A stretch of DNA of 59,425 nucleotides, from positions 204,679-264,103 of the forward strand of contig NZ_KB290716.1 of the NCBI RefSeq assembly GCF_000318095.2. The letters run 5' to 3'. The first letter of the stretch is position 1. Every line of letters begins with the position of its first letter. The stretch comes from Alloprevotella sp. oral taxon 473 str. F0040. Lineage in GTDB: Bacteria > Bacteroidota > Bacteroidia > Bacteroidales > Bacteroidaceae. This document shows, piece after piece, positions 43,644 through 52,403 of this stretch. Under the pieces are notes generated by a model that was not told the DNA's origin, made no database searches, and saw nothing but the letters and a program-made list of their open reading frames with translations. Position numbers and translations under genes: made by a program.

Positions 43644-46530
43644 TATAAGAATCTATTATACCTGTAGCAGCGGATAGTTCTGCATAAACGCCATCTTTAT
43701 CAGAGATAATAGCATAATAAACACTCTTTATCTGCTCATACTGCTGTGACGGCTCTAGATTTGTCAAGTCTATCAACTCTTTATCTATGCCTAATAGAGA
43801 AACATCATAGAACTCAAATAACTTACGGAGATATACTTCTTCCACCATTTTGTCTACCATATTTGTAAAAAAACTTCGATGTATATACTCTTGTGCTTGG
43901 GTATAGGGCATAATTTTATCAAACGTCTTCTGGAGCTTTAGTGGTAGTATCGGAATCTTGATAAGTTTAAGAATGCTAGTGGTCAGATTTCTCTTGGCTA
44001 GGTCGTGCTCCCGGAATACATAACTACTCTGTAATATTGCAGCAAGATATCCATTAGTAAACCCTTTTCTCTTAATTTTTAGTCCGATATAATTTTCATT
44101 CTTCTCGGGTTTATTAAAGAGAACTTCTAGCCTATTCTCGATTTTATTATCTCTTTTTATATAGATATCGCAGAGAACCTCCTCTTCTAATTTCTCAGAA
44201 GTAAGATAGTATAGTGTGGTGATGTCTCCAATTTTCCCCCACAGTCTCGTATTATTTCCGGTGTTCTCATATTCATGTCGGAACGCTTCAACCTTCTGCT
44301 TAAACTCATTAATACTGATATCTGATGACATTCTTTCGAACAGCCATCTAACTTCTTTTCGGACCTTTTCCTGATTCTCCTTTAGGCTATTCCGATTAAG
44401 GTTCTTCAAGAAATACCAAAGAGCATAGAAACTTTGCTGAGTACGCTTATTATTTTCTGCTCCAAGCATCTCATCCAAGTTTCTAGTTAGTACTTTATCG
44501 CTGTCATCATCTCTATTAGCTAATAGAACCCTCAGATTGCTGATAAATGAAAATTCGAAATTATTCACTGCCTCAATAAAGTCATCTTTCTTCTCTACAT
44601 TTTCTAAAATTTTGGATATCTCTCCTTTTGAACGTAAACGAAAAGCTATGCGAGAGCCCACTTTATAGATATCAAGTGGACCTTTGTCTATAGCGTCTTG
44701 CTGATTTCCCTCAAGGTAAGAAAAGTATGAGAGTACAGTATAATTGTTCTCATTCTCCATGCGGTTACTCGTTTTCCGCATGAAGAACCAGTTTGAGCAG
44801 TTATTGTAAGATGACTTAATTGTATCTATTATCCCCCGATCTAGATATGAGTTCCACATTTCAAAAGTATCAGACTTTATAGGATAAGGCTTATTATTCA
44901 AACGAATAAACAGATCTAAAGGATCAAATTCAGGATTGTTTCTTTGGCTAATTTCTATGACCCACAAATCAAAACTTGTTATCTTTTCTTGCATATCCTC
45001 AGCTAATTGACTGAAATGTTTTCCCTGAAGATTGGTAAGAATACTATCTTTTAATTGGAGGGAAAAGCCATCTTTCTTCGACTTTGTGTCCTCTCCCATC
45101 TCATTCATATAGCCCCTTCCTAAGAAAGCAAGAATAGATAGAATACGCTGTTGACCATCGATTACCTCCGAAATTCCATTTTCTTTTTTGAATATGAAAA
45201 TAGGAGGTAATTTAATACCCAATAATAGACTTTCTATGATTTCCGATGATTTTTTCTTGTTTATAACCTCTTCACGCTGATAGGGTGGACGAACCAAGAA
45301 ACGTTGTCGTTTCATTAAACGACAGATGTCGTCAATTGTATATGTTGTCGGCTCAGGTTTATTGATGCGTAATTCTTGGTAGTTTGTGGTCGTGGTCTCC
45401 TTACCTTGACTCAACTCACGATTCTTCTGTTTAAATGTGTTGTCTGTTTCAATGTATAACTCCCTGTTAATATTATATACATCATCCAAATAATCAGCTA
45501 TGATTCCATAGCGATTCGTTATCTGACTGTAGAATGAACTTCGATCCATCTCAAATGCATTGATATTTTCCACTATATGCATAGAGATTTTTTTTAAATC
45601 AGAAGAATTCTTCTTTGGTAAGCTGATATCGTTATTTTCCAAAATTGACAATGCCCAAAACATTACTTCGGATATTAGACGATTATAGGAGATTCCTTCT
45701 CTACTTACCATCTTCTTTAGCTCATCTAATAACTCCAGCTTTCTCTTGAATGAGTCAAATAGTTCTTCAAATTCTTCATTCGTAATTTGAGCAGACAATA
45801 AGTCATAGTATTTGTCTGTAATCCTCTGTTTAGCAATTGAATAGTACTTGATTGGAATTTGATGAATAACCAACAATTGACGAATCTTTTGCAACGACAA
45901 CTCTACCTTCTTGTCTTCATACTTAAAAAGTCTGTCAAATTGCTCTTGAAAGTCCTTGTCTTGGAACTTTTCTCTGAAAAAGCTATTTAGATCGTCATCA
46001 AAATATATCGCTTGATCTATCTCGATGCTCTTCAGAGGTGTGATCCCCGAATTATAGCGTTTGAAAATTTCCTGTTTTACGGAATCCTCTTCCACTTGCG
46101 TGATGCCATCGAAAGATGCAAAACTAAACTCTATTATTCGGAGCTTAGTATCCCAAAAATCATTTTTTAATTCAGTAGGGAGTGACTCGAAGGTCTTTTT
46201 GTAAATTTTTAAGCCATCCAATTTCTTTAGACCAGACTTACTAAGCCGAAGCTCACCTCGCAAAAACCTCAAAATTGTTTCATAGCGCTGCCTGCCATCA
46301 ATGATTTCCAAACTTCCTCTACTACGAAAAAATATAAGTGGAGGGATTTCAGTTCCTATTAGTATACTTTCTATGAAGTAGGTGGCTTTTTCTCCATCCC
46401 ACACATAGTTACGCTGATAAGGAGGTGCATACTGAGTCTTTTTCACCTTTCCATCATCAAATAAACTGTCTATAGTAACAACTTTAGACTCAATCTTTAG
46501 TTTGTCTACAAATATTTCTCTTAGATTCAT
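43615..46530 (-). CDS. Protein with two DUF262 (ParB-like NTPase) domains
   Basis: A 971-residue protein with tandem DUF262 domains. The first has APPYQR (35-40) and IDGRQR (77-82); the second has PPYQR (415-419) and IDGQQR (457-462). In GmrSD and related enzymes this motif set hydrolyses NTP and senses modified DNA. No DUF1524 HNH motif (H..P) is visible in the C-terminal 400 residues, so it lacks the usual nuclease half. The next gene supplies an ATPase and overlaps by 29 bp. A small HTH gene lies 89 bp upstream. AT-rich. Function likely defence, but the effector activity is unidentified. Confidence 0.82.
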   Translation of the reverse strand: MNLREIFVDKLKIESKVVTIDSLFDDGKVKKTQYAPPYQRNYVWDGEKATYFIESILIGTEIPPLIFFRSRGSLEIIDGRQRYETILRFLRGELRLSKSGLKKLDGLKIYKKTFESLPTELKNDFWDTKLRIIEFSFASFDGITQVEEDSVKQEIFKRYNSGITPLKSIEIDQAIYFDDDLNSFFREKFQDKDFQEQFDRLFKYEDKKVELSLQKIRQLLVIHQIPIKYYSIAKQRITDKYYDLLSAQITNEEFEELFDSFKRKLELLDELKKMVSREGISYNRLISEVMFWALSILENNDISLPKKNSSDLKKISMHIVENINAFEMDRSSFYSQITNRYGIIADYLDDVYNINRELYIETDNTFKQKNRELSQGKETTTTNYQELRINKPEPTTYTIDDICRLMKRQRFLVRPPYQREEVINKKKSSEIIESLLLGIKLPPIFIFKKENGISEVIDGQQRILSILAFLGRGYMNEMGEDTKSKKDGFSLQLKDSILTNLQGKHFSQLAEDMQEKITSFDLWVIEISQRNNPEFDPLDLFIRLNNKPYPIKSDTFEMWNSYLDRGIIDTIKSSYNNCSNWFFMRKTSNRMENENNYTVLSYFSYLEGNQQDAIDKGPLDIYKVGSRIAFRLRSKGEISKILENVEKKDDFIEAVNNFEFSFISNLRVLLANRDDDSDKVLTRNLDEMLGAENNKRTQQSFYALWYFLKNLNRNSLKENQEKVRKEVRWLFERMSSDISINEFKQKVEAFRHEYENTGNNTRLWGKIGDITTLYYLTSEKLEEEVLCDIYIKRDNKIENRLEVLFNKPEKNENYIGLKIKRKGFTNGYLAAILQSSYVFREHDLAKRNLTTSILKLIKIPILPLKLQKTFDKIMPYTQAQEYIHRSFFTNMVDKMVEEVYLRKLFEFYDVSLLGIDKELIDLTNLEPSQQYEQIKSVYYAIISDKDGVYAELSAATGIIDSYNVYEENKAN

Positions 46531-46619
46531 CGATACTGTACCTTATACTGTTTTCCCTTATTATAATTAATTCGCAAAACGGAATTCAATTGGTTGCTTC
46601 TCACAAACAACAGCTTGCT

Positions 46620-46844
46620 TTATACTTGATTTCTGTCTCTTTTGACCCGTACGGGGCCACACTCTGAGCCAAAGAATTCGAATACATTGTTGACTTTATC
46701 AAGGAGAAGCGGGGGCTTGCCATGCTCCGATTCACGAACGAAGCGCAGTCCCACTCCTGCTTTCTCAGAGAGGTCTACTTGTATCAGCTTATATTTCTTG
46801 CGCACCTCTTTCACGAATTGCCCTGTGGTTGTCTTTGCTACCAT
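46620..46844 (-). CDS. HipB-like (y4mF family) HTH regulator, no HipA partner
   Basis: A 74-residue DNA-binding protein resembling HipB antitoxins of the y4mF group: GQFVKEVRKKYKLIQVDLSE and AGVGLRFVRESEHGKPP. Members normally read LTQVDL and FVRELEQGKPTL, so this copy has drifted. The usual downstream hipA is absent; the DUF262/ATPase genes take its place. It may now control that operon and the similar promoter at 49081. Alternatively it is a decaying antitoxin leftover. Confidence 0.75.
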   Translation of the reverse strand: MVAKTTTGQFVKEVRKKYKLIQVDLSEKAGVGLRFVRESEHGKPPLLLDKVNNVFEFFGSECGPVRVKRDRNQV

Positions 46845-46960
46845 GTTACATCAATTACTTTGTACAAGCTCTACAAACGTGTATACGAAATGCCTTCTCT
46901 GGGTACATATTCAAGGCATATCATTGTACACAGCCACTTCTCTTCAAAGTCATTTTACCT

Positions 46961-46990
46961 TATCAGTAGCAAATATAGGGAATAAAAGTC
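46961..46990 (-). promoter_or_regulatory. Promoter/operator A of the island
   Basis: Contains minus-strand -7 box TATATTTG (46977-46970), about 125 nt before the HTH gene. The 30-bp block matches 24 of 30 bases with 49081-49110, in the same position relative to a -7 box. Confidence 0.7.
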
Positions 46991-47036
46991 ATTATCCCCC
47001 TTTTCGGAGATACATTTTTAATGAGAAATCGTTAGA

Positions 47037-49004
47037 TTATGCCTCCATATTCTCAACAATTTTGGATCCAATTCTGAGCTCATCTTCAATTTTGAGCAGA
47101 AACAGAATCAGTAGCATAAGAAAGATGTAATAGTTCTTGGTATGGATTTGTACATTGTCACCCACAGGTATTGCTCCATGTGCATATTGGTTCCGGATAG
47201 CAGGGCCATTGGTGTATTTCTCATTATTGAGATAGTAAGAAAACAGATTACGCTCAGATTCACAAAATAGATGATCGTCAATCTCTAACAAATCTTCGTC
47301 TTTCCATTTGTCTAGCATTTCACGAACAGACTTGTCATGATGCCAATACGACACTATACGATTGCGCCAAAGACAACCTAGTATTTCAATTGCAGATTTG
47401 TTGTCTGGTCTTAGTATCCCTTGCTCATCGATCTTGATGTATCCTCCGGTAATCAATTTATCTATCATATTCTTACGGTAATCCTTATAAACAGAATAAG
47501 GGACTTCACAACTTGTGATAAAATCATAGAAGTTATGAATCCTTGTAGTATCAACCTCTTCAACAACATGAAGGATTTTTGCTGTTTGGAACAAAAGCCT
47601 CATCGGTTCTAAAATTTCCTTAGAATGTCCCTTAATCACATAATACTTATTGCAGAAAAGGCTTTTAGTCTCTGTTATCAGCAACGGTTTCTCAAATGAA
47701 AATAGTCTAGGCTCTATATCTCCCTCTTCTACAAACAAATTGTATTGCTTTGAAACCGAATCCAACTCGGGCATTATAGTTCGACATTTAGCCACCCAAT
47801 CGACATCTTCTGCTGGCAATGTTAATTGTAAAGTTGGATAGCCATAGTCTTCCTTAAAATGTTTCTCATAGAAGTTTTTCACCAAGGATTCCAATCTTTT
47901 TCCTATTGTGGGAAGCATTATCGAATAGAGGTTTATATTGGCTAGTGCAAGATTATTCCTAATCTGACAACTTTGATTCATGAAATAGGCATCTTTTCCA
48001 TGGCCCATAAAAGCCCATTCCAAACTACTTGTTTCAGAATCTTTATTGACAAGATCTATCAGACAATCCTCACCTATCAGATTAAAAAGATATCCAAAAA
48101 CGTGAATCATCTCCACTTCATTCAAGCTCTCTATGTATTTCAAACTATGAACTTGTATAAACCCATCTTCTCGTTGCTCTATTCTGGTTGGTGGAATATT
48201 ATCACTTTTATCATACTCTACACCATAATCAAAATGAATCACATTTGCCTTTTCAAAGAACTTTTCATTCAATTGCTTTTCCACATCTTGTGCAAGAAGT
48301 CTTGTCTTTGGAGTAAGAATCATCTGATTAGCATTGTCCTTTACTTGCATCACCAGCCTCACGTAGTTGAGGTTTGGCTCGCTCTGGTTCAAGAAATCTA
48401 CAATAATCTGCTCCTTGTCTGCAGATGTCAATGATGACGGGAAGAAGTACGTCCTATTATTATCATTTAAGCTACTGCGTGCATATTGGTCCAAGAGGAT
48501 ATGAGCAGATAGACTATTACTCATCATCTTGCTCTTGAGATATTTCGCGAACTTATTTACGATCCGTTCCTGTTGCAGAATCAGACGCAAATTTCCATCT
48601 TCAGTAAGGACCTTGTCCAAAAAAGACTCATCAAGCAAACCTAAAAGATTATAATTGGCGACCACCTCCCAGAATGATTCTTTATAGCTCCAGTCTATCG
48701 ACTGGTAATAATCATATAGTGTATCTTTGGGTATAGCTCGTAGATATTTCACAATAATCCCTGAGAAACTCTTGACCCTTGATTTCAGACTATCAATATA
48801 ATCCTCTTTCCAAGTTGATAGATGGTTGTCACGATCTATATGTTTTTTGATGTGATAGAGTTCCAGAACATCATTGATATCCTTGACGAATTTTGAGGTA
48901 TCAAAATTCATCAATAGGTCCTCTATTTGCTGTAAACTCCAACCTATGCTCAAATCATGTTGGGAATAGTATTGTACTCTATGTCTTTCTATATTTATAT
49001 CCAT
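47037..49004 (-). CDS. Large unknown protein with C-terminal RNxxxHG (DUF4209/HEPN-like) motif
   Basis: A 655-residue protein with no recognised N-terminal domain. Near the C-terminus R604-N-Q-Y-A-H609-G matches the RNxxxHG motif I recall for DUF4209, and also fits the Rx4-6H pattern of HEPN RNases. It is followed by a hydrophobic helix (NYYIFLMLLILFLLKI). The rest is helical, AT-rich and rich in Asn/Lys/Tyr. Its promoter shares a 30-bp block with that of the HTH-DUF262-ATPase unit just downstream, suggesting joint control. If HEPN-like, it could be an RNA-cleaving effector; this is inference only. Confidence 0.7.
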   Translation of the reverse strand: MDINIERHRVQYYSQHDLSIGWSLQQIEDLLMNFDTSKFVKDINDVLELYHIKKHIDRDNHLSTWKEDYIDSLKSRVKSFSGIIVKYLRAIPKDTLYDYYQSIDWSYKESFWEVVANYNLLGLLDESFLDKVLTEDGNLRLILQQERIVNKFAKYLKSKMMSNSLSAHILLDQYARSSLNDNNRTYFFPSSLTSADKEQIIVDFLNQSEPNLNYVRLVMQVKDNANQMILTPKTRLLAQDVEKQLNEKFFEKANVIHFDYGVEYDKSDNIPPTRIEQREDGFIQVHSLKYIESLNEVEMIHVFGYLFNLIGEDCLIDLVNKDSETSSLEWAFMGHGKDAYFMNQSCQIRNNLALANINLYSIMLPTIGKRLESLVKNFYEKHFKEDYGYPTLQLTLPAEDVDWVAKCRTIMPELDSVSKQYNLFVEEGDIEPRLFSFEKPLLITETKSLFCNKYYVIKGHSKEILEPMRLLFQTAKILHVVEEVDTTRIHNFYDFITSCEVPYSVYKDYRKNMIDKLITGGYIKIDEQGILRPDNKSAIEILGCLWRNRIVSYWHHDKSVREMLDKWKDEDLLEIDDHLFCESERNLFSYYLNNEKYTNGPAIRNQYAHGAIPVGDNVQIHTKNYYIFLMLLILFLLKIEDELRIGSKIVENMEA

Positions 49005-49080
49005 GAAATTATAATAGGTGGATTTCCTTTATCTACTGTACTATAATTATCTTCGTTAGCATATAAAACAACTTATACCC

Positions 49081-49110
49081 CATCAGTAGCAAATGTAAGG
49101 AATGGAAATC
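49081..49110 (-). promoter_or_regulatory. Promoter/operator B of the island
   Basis: Minus-strand -7 box TACATTTG (49097-49090), about 86 nt upstream of the 655-aa gene. The block matches 24/30 positions of 46961-46990, which is more than the -7 box alone explains. Confidence 0.7.
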
Positions 49111-49144
49111 TATTATACAACCCCTCGGGGTTATTCATTTTGTT

Positions 49145-50404
49145 CTAATGACTTGCCGAAAATTCCCAGCGATCAGCAAAGAGGGCTATTTCTCTCTTGG
49201 TAATTCCCTGTCGAGTAGCCAAGGATAGCCAATCTTTCAGGGCATTACACACTTCCCCAATAATGGTATCGGCAATCTCCTTGCTCAGCATATATTCCTC
49301 TGAAGCATCTCTGAGAAGTGAGAGGTCTGCCTCGTTGGACGTAGAAGTAACCAGTAAACTCTGATGTTTACTTAATGTTGGGTTTATGTCGTAAGCAGGA
49401 GATAGTGTCCAGCCTTTGGGTGTAAGTAAGAATCCGTGATTTCGGAAGTGATCATCACTATTGCCAATGCAGATATTGAAAACAACACGACGATATAGTT
49501 CCCTTAGGTTACTCTCCACATCTGTACAGTGGCGAATGATAAAATCCACAATATCTAAGTAACCGTAACCATTCATGGCATTATCTCCATCATGCAATCC
49601 AAGAAGCGTCATAGCCGAGGCAAAGTGGATACGTTTCCCTTGCTCTGTTCTATCAAAACGCTTGGAGATTAGGGTGTGATGGGTCTCTGATGTTTGTAAT
49701 ACCCTTGTTTCAGCTACAGTAATCCCAGCCCTTTTCGCAAGCAAATGACAAAGATGTTCCCACAATTCCGCATCGTAGTCATCGTTACGAGAGGGGAATT
49801 TAGCAATCCATAGCGCACCATTAACATCGGAAACACTGGCTTTGGGACGTGCCCCTCCAAGAGAAGAACCAGGCTGAACCAATTGTGCTATCCATTTTTT
49901 GCCAGGAAGTTCGTTTCTGTCCTCACTATATTCTAATTCCTTACTGGCTTCTTGCAGTGCACGAATCTCAGTTAGAGGGGGAATCCTTAAAGTGGGGGTG
50001 CAATTGATAAAGTCAGCATCTGCACTTTCTTTAAAACGGAAACCTCCCATTCGGGAATAATCATCAATCCCCAAGAGGTAATCAAAGGAGGTAAGACGAC
50101 GAAGAGGGCGTTTCTCCTCTTGTGCTAAAATCTGCTCTCTGCGATTAAGTAGTGTTCGCCCCCATCTATCGGGCAATGCATCCGAAAAGCATCCAAAAAT
50201 ATCACCACCTCCTGTTGTATATTGTACGCCCGAGTAATTGTTAAGATCTGCACTTAGGAATAATCCTCCCTGTGTTCGTAGCCATTCTTCATTGAGGCAG
50301 AAGCCATAGCTGTCTGTCCCCCGCAGAGACTCGTAGCTCAATTCCCCAACAAGTGTCGGTTCTTTCAGCCAATAAAAATCAGCATATACAAGTAGTTTCT
50401 GCAT
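49145..50404 (-). CDS. hipA: HipA-type serine/threonine kinase toxin
   Basis: A 419-residue full-length HipA. The P-loop-like GSSLGGARPKAS (179-190) contains the Ser region autophosphorylated in E. coli HipA. Kinase motifs LISKRFDR (245-252), catalytic NICIGNSDDHFRNHG (310-324) and metal-binding SPAYDIN (335-341) are intact. HipA phosphorylates an aminoacyl-tRNA synthetase and halts growth; HipB neutralises it. It begins three bases after the hipB stop, so the pair is translationally coupled. Likely active. Confidence 0.92.
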   Translation of the reverse strand: MQKLLVYADFYWLKEPTLVGELSYESLRGTDSYGFCLNEEWLRTQGGLFLSADLNNYSGVQYTTGGGDIFGCFSDALPDRWGRTLLNRREQILAQEEKRPLRRLTSFDYLLGIDDYSRMGGFRFKESADADFINCTPTLRIPPLTEIRALQEASKELEYSEDRNELPGKKWIAQLVQPGSSLGGARPKASVSDVNGALWIAKFPSRNDDYDAELWEHLCHLLAKRAGITVAETRVLQTSETHHTLISKRFDRTEQGKRIHFASAMTLLGLHDGDNAMNGYGYLDIVDFIIRHCTDVESNLRELYRRVVFNICIGNSDDHFRNHGFLLTPKGWTLSPAYDINPTLSKHQSLLVTSTSNEADLSLLRDASEEYMLSKEIADTIIGEVCNALKDWLSLATRQGITKREIALFADRWEFSASH

Positions 50405-50407
50405 AGT

Positions 50408-50728
50408 TTATTCTTTCTTGGAGGCACGGCGGCGATTGATGAGAGAAAGGTCTTGGAGGCGCCGTCCCAGTTCATCGTCTTTAGCAAGGTGGAGAATGTC
50501 GTCCTCAAGTTGAAGGGCATAGAGTACTCGCAAGTAAATTCCGATTGACACAGTAGGGACTCCCTTCTCCACACGAGAGACAGTCAAAGGGGAACAAGTA
50601 GCACGCTCAGCAATCTGTGCCAAACTAAGATTACGACGCAGTCGGGCTAACTTGATTTGCTCTCCTACAATCTGCATCTTCTGCTCTAATTTTCGGGGCA
50701 ACTTAGTCCCCATTGTATTCTTTGCCAT
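50408..50728 (-). CDS. hipB: HipB-type antitoxin, HTH repressor
   Basis: A 106-residue XRE-family protein. The helix-turn-helix (IKLARLRRNLSLAQIAERAT, then CSPLTVSRVEKGVP) is in residues about 25-60; the C-terminal tail is basic (NRRRASKKE). As in HipBA it would bind HipA and repress its own promoter, whose -7 box is 25 nt upstream. The start follows a weak leader. This antitoxin differs in sequence from the other HTH protein at 46620. Confidence 0.88.
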   Translation of the reverse strand: MAKNTMGTKLPRKLEQKMQIVGEQIKLARLRRNLSLAQIAERATCSPLTVSRVEKGVPTVSIGIYLRVLYALQLEDDILHLAKDDELGRRLQDLSLINRRRASKKE

Positions 50729-50749
50729 ATCTTCAACATATCATATAAT

Positions 50750-50869
50750 ATGCAAATATACGATTTTAATCTCACTATAATGATTGTTGGAAGAAAAATA
50801 AGTATCTCAAGTGTTTTTCCTGCACCACATTTCCTTAATATGCTCCGAAATGGGTACTTTTGCAGTGAG
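50750..50869. repeat. Duplicated divergent promoter segment, copy 1 (hipBA side)
   Basis: Holds the minus -7 box TATATTTG (50760-50753) of hipB within a 22-bp block (50750-50771). Its right end is the 23-bp block 50847-50869 with the + box TACTTTTG. The same two blocks recur at 52295-52316 (20/22) and 52381-52403 (22/23). The middle parts are also alike (CTGCnCnAnATTTC). The + side leads to no gene here, only a hairpin. Confidence 0.85.
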
Positions 50870-51158
50870 CAAGCGTGCTAAGTACAAATAGGAGGTGTTT
50901 TAATCTATTGATTTATAGAGTAAAACACCCAAAAGAAGATTGAAAGACTGAGAACTAAGCTATGCGGTACAAATATGTAAATTCCTATAAAACAATGAGA
51001 TAAAGCTGTTTTCCTATTTATTTAAGGGGTATTTGTACCGATTAAAAGGCTAATCGCCTAATTGATAGATAGGTAAATATATTGCATCGGCAAATGATTT
51101 GTTGAGGCAGATACCCCTCAATTGCAGAAAATCACCCTCAGCAATTCGTAAAATCAAT
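50870..51158. other. Non-coding remnant between hipB and mrr
   Basis: Contains a hairpin GGTGTTTTA / TAAAACACC (50894-50902, 50921-50929) and TATTTGTACCG at 51030-51040. No gene recognised. Confidence 0.5.
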
Positions 51159-51190
51159 AAAGGCGTTCGTATTGAACGCCTTTATTTTTG
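51159..51190. terminator. Terminator downstream of the mrr-like gene
   Basis: AAAGGCGTTC / GAACGCCTTT, a 10-bp perfect stem with a GTATT loop, then ATTTTTG on the + strand. Sequence closely resembles the mnmE terminator at 40781. Confidence 0.85.
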
Positions 51191-51220
51191 TCTAAACTAA
51201 GCTTTAGGTTACTCGAGAAA

Positions 51221-52150
51221 TCATTCATTATCCATTGCATCCCAGAAGTCCATGTCCATTTTCATGACTTTAAGCACCTTTTCGGTTTGCAAGCCAAAAC
51301 CATAATCATAAATATATTCTGTCAACTGCTGACCATTTATCAAAATAATGGTAGGTGTTCCATTCAGACTTTCCACAAAGTCTATTGCTCCTTTACTGAA
51401 GTCCGAGGTAGTAATGAACACTCCTTTCTTAGAGGGTGTCCCTGCAACAGCCCCCACAAAACTTTGAACTTCATTACGACCAACCTTATTGTCTAAAGCA
51501 TATCGCTTAGCTTGTATGGAAATATGATTGAAGCCAAATATATCTTCTTTGATAACCCCATCAATACCACCATCATTTGATAGTTTCGTAACGATACCAG
51601 AGTTCTTGACCTCACCACCATATCCCAATGTTTGAAGCAATTGAACCACTAATCGCTCAAACTCTTGTGGCTTTTTACTCAATATTGTCGTTAGAATCTG
51701 AGATTGTATATTCTTCTTTATTCTATCATAGGAATCTAACAAGCCCTCTTCTGGGGTTTGTTCATCTTCTTCCTTCATTTCTGATGAACTGTTGGTTTGC
51801 TTGTGAGATGTAGCCTTCTGCGATCTTCTTGCGCTGACTTTTCCTTTGACAAACTCTATAATTTCCTCATCAGTACATGAAGAAAGCATAGACAACCCTT
51901 TCTCACTGATTTTGTAATCCCCTCTTTGAGGCTTTTCTACAAGCCCTGCAATAAAGAGATAGGATAAAGCCCACAAAATACGGTCTAAGAATATTTCTAT
52001 ATTTCCAGAAGGATGCCTAGCTAGGAGCTCTTCCTCGGTCAACTGAAAGTACTTTGCCAAAGGTTCTCGCAAGTCTTTAGCACGCATTACTTTCCCGTTT
52101 TGCAATTCTTTTAGTACCGGTATTTCTATTTCGTTATATTTAGGTATCAT
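51221..52150 (-). CDS. Mrr-type restriction endonuclease
   Basis: A 309-residue protein from the ATG at 52150, giving MIPKYNEIEIPVLKELQNG, the usual opening of Mrr proteins; an ATG 27 bp upstream is less likely. The N-terminal winged helix (about 1-90, ending GDYKISEKGLSMLSS) binds DNA. The C-terminal Mrr_cat domain has FERLVVQLLQTLGYGG and the D-(x)n-QxK nuclease core GGIDGVIKED with ISIQAKRY. Mrr enzymes cut methylated foreign DNA. An acidic Ser/Glu linker joins the two domains. No modification methylase is nearby, as expected for Mrr. Confidence 0.9.
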   Translation of the reverse strand: MIPKYNEIEIPVLKELQNGKVMRAKDLREPLAKYFQLTEEELLARHPSGNIEIFLDRILWALSYLFIAGLVEKPQRGDYKISEKGLSMLSSCTDEEIIEFVKGKVSARRSQKATSHKQTNSSSEMKEEDEQTPEEGLLDSYDRIKKNIQSQILTTILSKKPQEFERLVVQLLQTLGYGGEVKNSGIVTKLSNDGGIDGVIKEDIFGFNHISIQAKRYALDNKVGRNEVQSFVGAVAGTPSKKGVFITTSDFSKGAIDFVESLNGTPTIILINGQQLTEYIYDYGFGLQTEKVLKVMKMDMDFWDAMDNE

Positions 52151-52294
52151 AGTTAGACTTCTAATATTAAATCTCAATCGGAAAGGGTCGGAATTCTCAT
52201 GAAGAGTACGTTATTCTCCCACTCCTCTGCTCAATGTGTCAAGAAAAATTCGTCCCTGTTGCGTTATTGTCAAATCATAAACGCATTAAATGAA
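52151..52294 (-). other. Leader region of the mrr-like gene
   Basis: About 145 nt between the -7 box and the start codon. AT-rich, no gene; no obvious structure. Confidence 0.4.
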
Positions 52295-52403
52295 ATGCAA
52301 ATATACTATTTTAGTCCTACAAGTATGAGTATTGGGCACTGAAACATCATTCTCTGCGCTATATTTCTTCAAAGTCCTTTGAAATAGGTACTTTTGCAGT
52401 GAG
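52295..52403. repeat. Duplicated divergent promoter segment, copy 2 (mrr/Nudix)
   Basis: Contains the minus -7 box TATATTTG (52305-52298) for the mrr-like gene and the + box TACTTTTG (52389-52396) for the Nudix gene. Homologous end to end with 50750-50869. Confidence 0.85.
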
